A stretch of 18,507 nucleotides of DNA. It comes from Pseudaquidulcibacter sp964443435. Lineage in GTDB: Bacteria > Pseudomonadota > Alphaproteobacteria > Caulobacterales > Aquidulcibacteraceae. The position numbers were made by a program, and so were the translations under genes. Numbering within the stretch: position 1 is the first letter of the stretch; each line of letters opens with the position of its first letter. Shown here one piece after another: positions 8,494 to 14,705 of this stretch. Where the stretch lies: NCBI GenBank assembly GCA_964443435.1, contig CAYUCW010000042.1, positions 1-18,507 on the forward strand, in the 5' to 3' direction. The notes below the pieces were generated by a model. It searched no databases and was not told the DNA's origin. It worked only from the letters and a program-made list of their open reading frames with translations.

Positions 8494-8530
8494 TTGTATT
8501 GATGCTTAGGTATTAATTGCATTACAAAAA

Positions 8531-8556
8531 GATCTAAATACATCCTTTTGCGTATT
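8531..8556 (+). promoter_or_regulatory. Predicted ECF11-type promoter of the sigma/chrR operon (autoregulation)
   Basis: GATC (8531-8534), 16 nt, CGTATT (8551-8556). C of CGTA is 26 nt before the sigma start codon. This equals the published R. sphaeroides RpoE pattern TGATC-N18-TA except for the first base (AGATC). The same pattern precedes five other units in the window. Confidence 0.65.
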
Positions 8557-8576
8557 TAATTTATAATAGGCTGCAA

Positions 8577-9191
8577 ATGAACGTTATTTCTTTGAAATCA
8601 TATGCTAAACAAAGAGATGTGAATATTATCTCTGATGAATTAGCTAAGAATTACCACGATACTTTAATTGAAAGAATCGGGTCGCAGAAGTGTCGAGCGT
8701 CTTTCAAGAAATTATATGATTTTTACGCACCTAAAATAAAGTCTTTCATGCTTAGCAAAGGTGCAAATAGCACTGAGGCTGAAGACATAGCACAAGAAAC
8801 AATGATAAAAATCTGGCGTAAAGCCGAAAGCTTTGACGGTACAAAAGCCAAAGCGTCAACTTGGATTTTTACAATCGCGAGAAACCTTAGAATTGATTAT
8901 TTGCGCAAGCTTCAAAGAGCAAATAATTATAAAGCTAAGCAATTTGATGATGATTTCTATGAAGAAGATATTGTTTTTAATATTGATATTGAAAACACTT
9001 CAAATGCATTAAAAGAAAATTTAAAGCAATTACCGAATGATCAATTGCAAGTTATAAAATTATCTTTTTATGAAAATCTATCACATAGCGAGATTGCAAA
9101 CTCCCTTTCATTGCCACTTGGAACCGTTAAATCGCGGCTTAGACTTGCCTTAAATAAGTTAAAGAGCCAGAATTTGGAAAGTGATTTTTAA
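8577..9191 (+). CDS. rpoE: RNA polymerase ECF sigma factor, ECF11 (RpoE/ChrR) group
   Basis: 204 aa. Region sigma-2 spans about 43-112, with AEDIAQETMIKIWRK (68-82) and STWIFTIARNLRIDYLRK (94-111); sigma-4 spans about 148-196, with the helix-turn-helix LSHSEIANSLSLPLGTVKSR (168-187). There is no sigma-3, as in all ECF factors. The gene directly downstream encodes a ChrR-type cupin anti-sigma factor, which places it in the ECF11 group that answers singlet oxygen and related oxidants. It has a roughly 40-residue N-terminal extension before region 2, slightly long for the group. Only a weak AGG precedes ATG. A promoter matching its own expected consensus lies upstream, so it is probably autoregulated. 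Confidence 0.92.
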   Translation: MNVISLKSYAKQRDVNIISDELAKNYHDTLIERIGSQKCRASFKKLYDFYAPKIKSFMLSKGANSTEAEDIAQETMIKIWRKAESFDGTKAKASTWIFTIARNLRIDYLRKLQRANNYKAKQFDDDFYEEDIVFNIDIENTSNALKENLKQLPNDQLQVIKLSFYENLSHSEIANSLSLPLGTVKSRLRLALNKLKSQNLESDF

Positions 9192-9192
9192 T

Positions 9193-9858
9193 ATGAAACC
9201 TGAAACTATTTCATATCACATTGATGAAATTATGCTTTGGGATTATGCCAAAGGTAAATTAAATGATGGGGAGCGCTTATTAGTGCAAACTCATTTGGAA
9301 TTATGCCCTAAATGCGCCCACAAAGCTGCGCATTATATAAATTTATGCGGTGAAATGCTTGAAGAAATTGAAGGCATAGAGCTTGCGAATGATGCCTTTG
9401 ACAATGTTTTATCAAGAATTGATAATGAATCAGAGATTGTTCAAGTCAAAAAACAAACCGCTAAAATAAGTGAAATTTATGGTCATAAGCTTCCTAAATC
9501 ACTACAAAATATAGTGATTAAAGAAAGATATTTTATTGCCCCTGGCGTTTGGGTTGCCCCAGTTTTTGAAAAAGTCGCAACTAATGCTGCCAAAGCTTAT
9601 TTATTATTTGTGAAGCGCGGCATGGAGCTTTTGAATCATAGCCATACTGGACGCGAAATTACCCTTGTTTTATCTGGTGGCTTTAATGATGGCGATAAAG
9701 AATTAAAAGCCGGTGATTTTATCATTGAAGATGAAACCAAGATTCATGCGCCTAAATTATTTGATGATGAGGATTGCTTGACTTTGGTATATCAAGATGG
9801 CCCAATTAAGCCAAAAGATATTCTTGGATATTTCTTTAAGCCATTGGCGCAAATATAA
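9193..9858 (+). CDS. chrR: ChrR-type zinc/cupin anti-sigma factor
   Basis: ATG 9193 lies one base after the sigma stop (TAATATG); a GTG at 9181 in the same frame is less likely because ChrR proteins begin with a short MK... leader. 221 aa. The N-terminal anti-sigma domain holds the zinc ligands H9, H34, C38 and C41 (HLELCPKC), with the same spacing as H6/H31/C35/C38 of R. sphaeroides ChrR. The C-terminal cupin carries H149, H151, E155 (HSHTGRE) and H185, spaced like ChrR H141/H143/E147/H177. It binds and silences the sigma factor in the cytoplasm until a membrane oxidant signal releases it. All known metal ligands are retained, so the switch should be functional. Confidence 0.93.
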   Translation: MKPETISYHIDEIMLWDYAKGKLNDGERLLVQTHLELCPKCAHKAAHYINLCGEMLEEIEGIELANDAFDNVLSRIDNESEIVQVKKQTAKISEIYGHKLPKSLQNIVIKERYFIAPGVWVAPVFEKVATNAAKAYLLFVKRGMELLNHSHTGREITLVLSGGFNDGDKELKAGDFIIEDETKIHAPKLFDDEDCLTLVYQDGPIKPKDILGYFFKPLAQI

Positions 9859-9876
9859 TTTAAATTATAGTTTTTT
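9854..9876. terminator. Weak AT-only palindrome between chrR and the DUF2147 gene
   Basis: TATAATTTAAATTATA (9854-9869) is a perfect palindrome that contains both convergent TAA stops, followed on the plus strand by TTTTTT (9871-9876). The stem has no GC pair, so it is at best a weak terminator of the chrR transcript. Confidence 0.3.
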
Positions 9877-10233
9877 CCAGCTTACTTTTTTACAAATTAT
9901 GCCACCAAAGACACAGCCCTTTGTAGTCATGACATTTGTTGCATGATTAATTTTAATATTATAGCTTAGATTTCGTTGTGGATCACTGGCTTTGCCACTT
10001 AATTGATTTGTGCCATCGGGCTTTAAAGACATTACTAAAACGTCACCGATTTTTTCATCCTTAATATCGCTTTTAATCCAAAAGTTTTTGGCGCAAACAT
10101 TATTACCGCATTCATAAATATCAACTTTGGCACCGCCATCACCACGAAACCATTTGCCGAAAATTTTATTTGTTTCGGCATGGGCAATACTAGGTATTAT
10201 AATAAGTGAAAGCGCTATAATAAATTTATGCAT
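9865..10233 (-). CDS. Secreted DUF2147 protein
   Basis: An upstream in-frame ATG exists at 10284, but ATG 10233 is preferred: it follows AAAAGG and gives a clean Sec signal peptide, MHKFIIALSLIIIPSIAHA, cut before ETN. The 122-aa precursor yields a small periplasmic protein of about 103 aa. GKWFRGDGGAKVDIYECG and the cysteines in ECGNNVCAK and GCVFGGIICKKVSW match the layout of DUF2147 (beta-rich, lipocalin-like small proteins). Biochemical function is unknown. Its own promoter matches the ECF pattern, so it is predicted to be induced together with the lipid genes although it is on the opposite strand. Confidence 0.82.
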   Translation of the reverse strand: MHKFIIALSLIIIPSIAHAETNKIFGKWFRGDGGAKVDIYECGNNVCAKNFWIKSDIKDEKIGDVLVMSLKPDGTNQLSGKASDPQRNLSYNIKINHATNVMTTKGCVFGGIICKKVSWKKL

Positions 10234-10250
10234 GATTAGCCTTTTAATTA

Positions 10251-10276
10251 TATACGAAAGAGAATCAAAACAGATT
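10251..10276 (-). promoter_or_regulatory. Predicted ECF-type promoter of the DUF2147 gene
   Basis: On the minus strand: AATC (10276-10273), 16 nt, CGTATA (10256-10251). C of CGTA lies 23 nt before the chosen start 10233, which also supports that start over 10284. Its -35 lies back to back with that of the divergent DUF1295 promoter. Confidence 0.55.
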
Positions 10277-10277
10277 T

Positions 10278-10304
10278 GAACCATTTACTTATTTTGAACG
10301 TAAT
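10278..10304 (+). promoter_or_regulatory. Predicted ECF-type promoter of the DUF1295-methyltransferase operon
   Basis: GAAC (10278-10281, in TTTGAACC), 17 nt, CGTAAT (10299-10304); C of CGTA is 27 nt before ATG 10326. GAAC is also the general ECF -35 core. Confidence 0.6.
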
Positions 10305-10311
10305 AAGTAAA
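10284..10311. repeat. 10-bp perfect inverted repeat over the DUF1295 promoter
   Basis: TTTACTTATT (10284-10293), an 8-nt spacer and AATAAGTAAA (10302-10311). It covers the spacer and -10 of the predicted promoter, so it could be an operator or a hairpin at the transcript start. No terminator-like T run follows. Confidence 0.5.
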
Positions 10312-10325
10312 AGGATTATGACTTA

Positions 10326-11072
10326 ATGTTATTTTATTTATTGGCTTCTTCTATAAGTCTTTTACTGGTTTTCCTAATTTATTTAAAAACCAAGAAAAAT
10401 GGTCATATTGATCCATTATGGACCGCAACAATTGGTGTTTTGGGAATTATTCTTATAATTCAATCTGAGAAATCTGATTTAAAAAACATTATTATTGCAA
10501 TTGCCATTATTATTTGGGCTTACCGCCTATCTTCTTATTTATTTATACGTGGACGCATTGGCAATGACCCACGCTATGAAGCATTAATGACGCAATGGGG
10601 AAAGAAGGCGAATTTATTTTTATTTTTGTTTTTACAAATCCAAGCGGTTTGCGCCTTTGTGCTTTTATATGCTTTAAAAATAATTATTGACGCGCCAAGC
10701 AATTATTTTGCAATATTTATTGGCCTTGCGATTATTATTATTTCACTTTTTGGCGAAGCGATTGCCGATAAGCAATTAAAAGTCTTTAAGCAAAATAATA
10801 AAGATGGCGTTTGCAATACTGGTCTTTGGAAATATTCGCGCCATCCCAATTATTTCTTTGAATTTTTATTCTGGTTTGGAATGTCGGTGTTTGCCCTTAG
10901 TCATTTAGGTGGGCTTTGGGCGTTAATTGCCCCGGCTATGATGTATTATTTATTGAATTATGCCTCAGGTATTCCCCCACTTGAAGAACATATGCTCAGG
11001 TCAAGAGGCGATGCCTATTTAGAATATCAAAAGACCACAAGTCCATTTTTCCCATTACCAAGCAGGAGATAA
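10326..11072 (+). CDS. DUF1295 integral membrane protein (steroid 5-alpha-reductase-like)
   Basis: 248 aa, standard for the family, with some six or seven hydrophobic segments. The family signature GLWKYSRHPNYFFEFLFW and the end motif PPLEEHMLRSRGDAYLEY...TSPFFPLP match PF06966 proteins, which resemble steroid 5-alpha reductases and isoprenylcysteine methyltransferases and may reduce or methylate a lipid in the membrane. No substrate is established. AAGGA precedes ATG. The following methyltransferase gene begins two bases after its stop, with its RBS AGGAG inside this gene's last codons, so they form one operon. DUF1295 genes often sit beside CFA-type methyltransferases and amine-oxidase-like genes, which fits a role in fatty-acid modification. 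Confidence 0.9.
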   Translation: MLFYLLASSISLLLVFLIYLKTKKNGHIDPLWTATIGVLGIILIIQSEKSDLKNIIIAIAIIIWAYRLSSYLFIRGRIGNDPRYEALMTQWGKKANLFLFLFLQIQAVCAFVLLYALKIIIDAPSNYFAIFIGLAIIIISLFGEAIADKQLKVFKQNNKDGVCNTGLWKYSRHPNYFFEFLFWFGMSVFALSHLGGLWALIAPAMMYYLLNYASGIPPLEEHMLRSRGDAYLEYQKTTSPFFPLPSRR

Positions 11073-11074
11073 AT

Positions 11075-12097
11075 ATGAGTATTTTACCAAAAATAATAGG
11101 CTTTAGCGAAACCGCGCCAATTCCTGATTTTGTGCTTCGTGCTGGTGTAAATATGTTGGTTGGGAACACCCGCGATAGACTAAAAAACCAAATCGTAAAT
11201 GAAGCAGCTTTTGCAAAAAATATGAAGGATTATTCAATTGCCACGCATACTCAAGATGCCAATGAGCAGCATTATGAATTACCATCACGCTTTTTTGAAT
11301 TATGCCTAGGCAAAAATAGAAAATATTCATCTTGTCTTTTTAATACGCCTGATATGAAGCTTGATGAAGCCGAAGACCTAGCTTTAGCGCAGACCGCAAA
11401 AAATGCCGATTTAAAGGACGGGCAAACAATCCTTGAGCTTGGCTGCGGCTGGGGATCTTTATCCTTATATATGGCGCGAAATTTCCCAAATGCGAAAATT
11501 GTTTCGGTTTCTAATTCACATTCACAAAGACAATTTATTGAAGAAATCATAAAAAGCGAGAAACTTACAAATCTTACTATTATCACTAAAGATATGAATG
11601 ATTTTATTCCTGAAACAAAATTCGATAGAGTTGTTTCTGTTGAAATGTTTGAACATATGTCAAATTGGGATGAATTACTAAGGCGTGTTAAATCCTGGCT
11701 TTTGCCCGATGGCGCTTTATTCATGCATATTTTCACACATAAGGCGCATTCATATCGCTTTGATATAAATGATGATGCGGATTGGATTGCCAAATATTTC
11801 TTTGCGGGCGGCGTTATGCCTTCACAAAATCTAATCTATGAATTTAGTGATGTTTTTAAAATTGAAAATCATATTATTTGGAATGGCGATAATTATCGTA
11901 AAACTGCGGATTTATGGCTTGAAAATTTTGACAAGAATTTCGAAGAAATTGAAGGTATATTGTCCGAAACTTATGGCAAAGATAAAGATGTTTGGATAAG
12001 ACGCTGGCGCTTATTTTATATGGCAACTTCTGGCCTATTTGGTTTTGATAAGGGCAATGAATGGTACGTTAGCCATTATTTATTACGCCCTATTTAA
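11075..12097 (+). CDS. CFA-family SAM-dependent methyltransferase, coclaurine-N-methyltransferase-like branch
   Basis: 340 aa. SAM-binding motif I is ILELGCGWGSLSLYMA (119-134), followed by VSNSHSQRQFIEE and SVEMFEHM (188-195). The N-terminal HYELPSRFFELCLG and YSSCLF, and the C-terminal WIAKYFFAGGVMPS and FGFDKGNEWYVSHYLL, resemble the shorter CFA relatives that include plant coclaurine N-methyltransferases rather than classical Cfa. It lacks the long Cfa N-terminal domain seen in the second methyltransferase at 14684-15847. Likely substrate is an unsaturated acyl chain in membrane phospholipid, inferred from its neighbours. Translationally linked to DUF1295 (2-nt gap). Its last 8 bp overlap the convergent DUF1365 gene, whose 3' coding sequence holds its terminator. 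Confidence 0.88.
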   Translation: MSILPKIIGFSETAPIPDFVLRAGVNMLVGNTRDRLKNQIVNEAAFAKNMKDYSIATHTQDANEQHYELPSRFFELCLGKNRKYSSCLFNTPDMKLDEAEDLALAQTAKNADLKDGQTILELGCGWGSLSLYMARNFPNAKIVSVSNSHSQRQFIEEIIKSEKLTNLTIITKDMNDFIPETKFDRVVSVEMFEHMSNWDELLRRVKSWLLPDGALFMHIFTHKAHSYRFDINDDADWIAKYFFAGGVMPSQNLIYEFSDVFKIENHIIWNGDNYRKTADLWLENFDKNFEEIEGILSETYGKDKDVWIRRWRLFYMATSGLFGFDKGNEWYVSHYLLRPI

Positions 12098-12887
12098 GCG
12101 CATTTGCCGTTTTATCATTCACTGAAACCCCATTTTTTGGGGTTTTTGGTTTTGGCTTTAAGAAAATGCCCTTTGATATTATTTTTATAGCTTCAAAATG
12201 AATTGCAAATACCACTTTTAAAGTTTCAAATGGAATTTTCATAAACATACGCAATAGATTATTATCATTCAATTCAAAGCGATTGGCATGAAAACTTGCG
12301 AATAGGTATTTTTGATTTTCTTGTGTATTAGTAAGTGTGATTGCAAAATTTAGATTTTGCAAAGGCTGCCCAAGTTTAAATTTATATTCCATTTTTGCGG
12401 TTTGCATAAAGGGCGAAACATGAAGATGCTTTGGGCATTTATGGATTGCATATTCATTATCAAAATCCGTCTTCATTATATAGGAATGTCTATCACCAAA
12501 AGTATTATTCACTTCATAGATTGCATAATCTATCACATTGTTTTTATTAATAATAAAATAAATACTTATGGGGTTAAAAACAAAACCTAAAACACGCGGC
12601 ATGGTCAAGAGCATTATTTTATATTCTTTAATGTCACAGGTTTCATGCATTAAATCACGAATACGCTCCGCCAAATTAGTATTTTGCTTTTGAATTGGAC
12701 CATAATCTTTTTCATAAAAACTAAAGAGGCCAAAGCGATTTAATCTAAGATTTTTAAGACCAAGTTCTAGCTCATCAATATTTATCAAAACCTGAAACAT
12801 TTTATATTTTAAAAAATGCTCTTTAGGAGTGAAACGCTTATGAATTGTTTCACCAAAATAAATTCCATTTATGAATTTATCAAGCAT
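12090..12887 (-). CDS. DUF1365 protein
   Basis: 265 aa, usual size. Family blocks are visible: LGFVFNPISIYF (105-116), YEVNNTFGDRHSY and KHLHVSPFM. The biochemical role is not established; the gene is nearly always next to an FAD amine-oxidase-like gene and a CFA-type methyltransferase, so it is thought to act in the same lipid modification. Start ATG lies inside the stop of the upstream oxidase (8-bp overlap, ATGCTTGA), giving translational coupling. The C-terminal tail KPKPKTPKNGVSVNDKTANALK-like segment is low-complexity and encodes the terminator of the convergent methyltransferase gene, with an 8-bp overlap of the two coding ends. Confidence 0.9.
   Translation of the reverse strand: MLDKFINGIYFGETIHKRFTPKEHFLKYKMFQVLINIDELELGLKNLRLNRFGLFSFYEKDYGPIQKQNTNLAERIRDLMHETCDIKEYKIMLLTMPRVLGFVFNPISIYFIINKNNVIDYAIYEVNNTFGDRHSYIMKTDFDNEYAIHKCPKHLHVSPFMQTAKMEYKFKLGQPLQNLNFAITLTNTQENQKYLFASFHANRFELNDNNLLRMFMKIPFETLKVVFAIHFEAIKIISKGIFLKPKPKTPKNGVSVNDKTANALK
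12125..12147 (+). terminator. Rho-independent terminator of the plus-strand methyltransferase, inside the DUF1365 coding end
   Basis: AAACCCCA (12125-12132), T5 loop, TGGGGTTT (12138-12145), then further T to 12147. It starts 28 bp after the methyltransferase stop and is read on the other strand as codons for KTPKNGV of DUF1365. Confidence 0.85.
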
Positions 12888-14214
12888 TTATGATCGCCTT
12901 ATCAAAATCAAAAATAATTCTTGATTTCGAATAATCAAAATTCCAAGGTCGTTTAATGCCGCTTATGGCTTCGGCAATTGCAAGGCCCGATTCAAGGCCA
13001 TCTTCATGAAAGCCATAGCCAAAATATGCACCGCAAAACCAAACTTTATCTTTGCCCTGGATTTGCGGAAGTTGCTTTTGCGCATTTAATGCCGCCTTAT
13101 CAAAATATGGGTGATCAAATTCTTTTATTTTAAGGATTTTATCCGGCGAAATTTCACGAATTGGATTAAGGGTCACAAAATAGTCTTTTGGTGCGTCAAA
13201 AACTTGAAGCAAATTCATATAATAAGAAACGCATAATTTCTCATTTGAATTATCGGAAATATAATTCCAACTCGCCCAAGAATTACGACGCTTCGGCATA
13301 AGATTAATATCCGTATGCAGAACAACTTTATTTTTACGATATGTAATTTGCTTTAAAATTTCGATTTCTTTTTGGTTTGCATTTTCACCAAGTATTTTAA
13401 GGCTTGTATCGGAATGGGTTGCCAAAATTACTTCATCAAATTCATGTTTTTGGTCGTTAATATCAATAAGTATAACCCCACCCATTGTACGAATTATTGA
13501 TTTAATTCCGCAAGAAGTATGAATTTTTCCTTTAATATCTTTTGTGACTTGCTTTAAATAAGCCTGTGCACCGCCAATAACACTGCGCCAAAGGATTCTA
13601 TCTTTTAATTGCAAAAGTCCATGATTTTCAAAAAATCTTATGAAAGTCGCAAAAGGAAATTCCATAATTTCCTTAGAACTTGCCGACCAAATTGCCGCCG
13701 CTTGCGGTAATAAATGATCATAAATAAAAACATCAGAATATTTATTATTTAAAAGATATTCGCCAAGCGTAAGTTCATAATTATTGCGCGCTTCACTATC
13801 TTTTGCGGCATATTTATTAAAGCGCAAAACATCTTTTATCATTTGGTAAAAGCGTGGATTAAAAAGATTTCGTTTTTGCGCGAAAAGCCCTTTAAGCCCA
13901 AGGCTTGAATATTCAAAGCTTCCATTATTCATTGAAACCCCAAAAGACATATCGCTTAATTGATGCTTGGTATCGGTTGCCTTGAATAATTCTACAAGAT
14001 TAGGATAGCATGGCTCATTAAAAACTATAAAGCCCATATCAATCCATAAATCATCAAATTTTACCGAATGACTATGGCCGCCGATTTGGTCTTCAGATTC
14101 GAATAATTCAATCTCGCAATGGTTTTGTAAATGCCAAGCCGCGCCAATACCAGAAATGCCCGTTCCAATAATAGCAATTCTTTTTTTATTTATATTCTTT
14201 GCATTAGTGTTCAT
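12880..14214 (-). CDS. FAD-dependent amine-oxidase-like protein (COG2907 type)
   Basis: 444 aa. The N-terminal Rossmann motif IAIIGTGISGIGAAWHL (13-29) with acidic E39 ending strand 2, then GGHSH (45-49), binds FAD. A C-terminal FAD block WFCGAYFGYGFHEDGLESG closes the fold. The protein belongs to the NAD(P)/FAD-binding amine-oxidase/desaturase superfamily found with DUF1365 and CFA-type methyltransferases; in R. sphaeroides members of such ECF-controlled clusters take part in furan fatty acid formation, so a desaturase or oxidase acting on a methylated acyl chain is the likely role, not true amine oxidation. No signal peptide. ATG has AAAGGC upstream. First gene of a two-gene unit with DUF1365, with a promoter that matches the ECF pattern. 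Confidence 0.9.
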   Translation of the reverse strand: MNTNAKNINKKRIAIIGTGISGIGAAWHLQNHCEIELFESEDQIGGHSHSVKFDDLWIDMGFIVFNEPCYPNLVELFKATDTKHQLSDMSFGVSMNNGSFEYSSLGLKGLFAQKRNLFNPRFYQMIKDVLRFNKYAAKDSEARNNYELTLGEYLLNNKYSDVFIYDHLLPQAAAIWSASSKEIMEFPFATFIRFFENHGLLQLKDRILWRSVIGGAQAYLKQVTKDIKGKIHTSCGIKSIIRTMGGVILIDINDQKHEFDEVILATHSDTSLKILGENANQKEIEILKQITYRKNKVVLHTDINLMPKRRNSWASWNYISDNSNEKLCVSYYMNLLQVFDAPKDYFVTLNPIREISPDKILKIKEFDHPYFDKAALNAQKQLPQIQGKDKVWFCGAYFGYGFHEDGLESGLAIAEAISGIKRPWNFDYSKSRIIFDFDKAIINA

Positions 14215-14230
14215 TTTATGCCTTTATTAT

Positions 14231-14257
14231 TTTACGTATAGGCCTAAGCATTAGATT
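14231..14257 (-). promoter_or_regulatory. Predicted ECF-type promoter of the FAD oxidase-DUF1365 unit
   Basis: On the minus strand: AATC (14257-14254), 17 nt, CGTAAA (14236-14231). C of CGTA is 22 nt before the start codon at 14214. AATC is one half of the palindrome GATTAATC. Confidence 0.6.
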
Positions 14258-14284
14258 AATCCAATATATATTAAACTTCGTATT
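14258..14284 (+). promoter_or_regulatory. Predicted ECF-type promoter of the DUF2177 gene
   Basis: AATC (14258-14261), 17 nt, CGTATT (14279-14284); C of CGTA is 25 nt before ATG 14304. It uses the other half of the GATTAATC palindrome (14254-14261), so both divergent promoters are exactly symmetric about 14257.5. Confidence 0.6.
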
Positions 14285-14303
14285 CTTATCAAAGGAATGC
14301 AAA

Positions 14304-14705
14304 ATGAAACAAAAAATTACAGGATTTTTCATCTGTTTATTGGCGCTTTTAGTGCTTGATATTTTATGGTTCATTCTAAGCCTTGAAACTTTTTATAAGC
14401 CGCTTATGGGTGATTTATTAAACCCTGCACCTAATCTCTATGCCGCCGGTGTGTTTTATGTAATTTATGCCGCCGCGATTTGTTATTTTGCGGTTTTCAA
14501 AAGCAATACGATTAAAGAGACCGCAGTAAACGCGGCATTTCTTGGATTATGTGCTTTTGCGACTTATGATTTAACGGCAATGGCGGTTATAAATGGATTT
14601 GGCCTTAAGCTTGCAATTGGTGATATGGCATGGGGCGTGACTGCCGCCACAAGTTCATCCATAATTACCAAGCTTTCTTTAAATCAATTCTTTAAAACTA
14701 AGTGA
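14304..14705 (+). CDS. DUF2177 integral membrane protein
   Basis: 133 aa, the family's usual length, with four hydrophobic segments: about 8-25, 47-65, 75-95 and 105-125. FYVIYAAAICYFAV (51-64), CAFATYDLTAMAVIN (83-97) and IGDMAWG (106-112) are the family landmarks. Function is unknown; these small membrane proteins recur near ECF/ChrR and lipid-modifying genes. AAAGG is 7 nt before ATG. Its last 22 bp overlap the convergent CFA synthase gene, and no terminator is visible between them, so readthrough into antisense of that gene is possible. Confidence 0.87.
   Translation: MKQKITGFFICLLALLVLDILWFILSLETFYKPLMGDLLNPAPNLYAAGVFYVIYAAAICYFAVFKSNTIKETAVNAAFLGLCAFATYDLTAMAVINGFGLKLAIGDMAWGVTAATSSSIITKLSLNQFFKTK

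Noticed and set aside
8500..8524. TGATG-N18-TA as the promoter of the sigma gene
   Set aside because: TA alone is common in such AT-rich DNA, there is no CGTA, and it is further from the start; the site at 8531-8556 fits the five other promoters.
9181..9192. GTG start four codons upstream for chrR
   Set aside because: ATG 9193 gives the typical ChrR start and the same spacing of H9 to the HxxxCxxC motif as the characterised protein; GTG would begin inside the sigma gene.
10234..10284. Longer N-terminus for the DUF2147 protein
   Set aside because: It would add 17 residues in front of a perfect signal peptide and would overlap the predicted promoter.
11272..11793. 173-codon open frame on the minus strand
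   Set aside because: Antisense to the methyltransferase, Ser/Phe/Cys-rich shadow without homology signals or RBS.
14237..14253. Sequence ATGCTTAGG shared between the oxidase upstream region (minus strand) and 8502-8510 as a common operator
   Set aside because: Only two copies, at different positions relative to the promoters (spacer in one, upstream in the other); probably chance.
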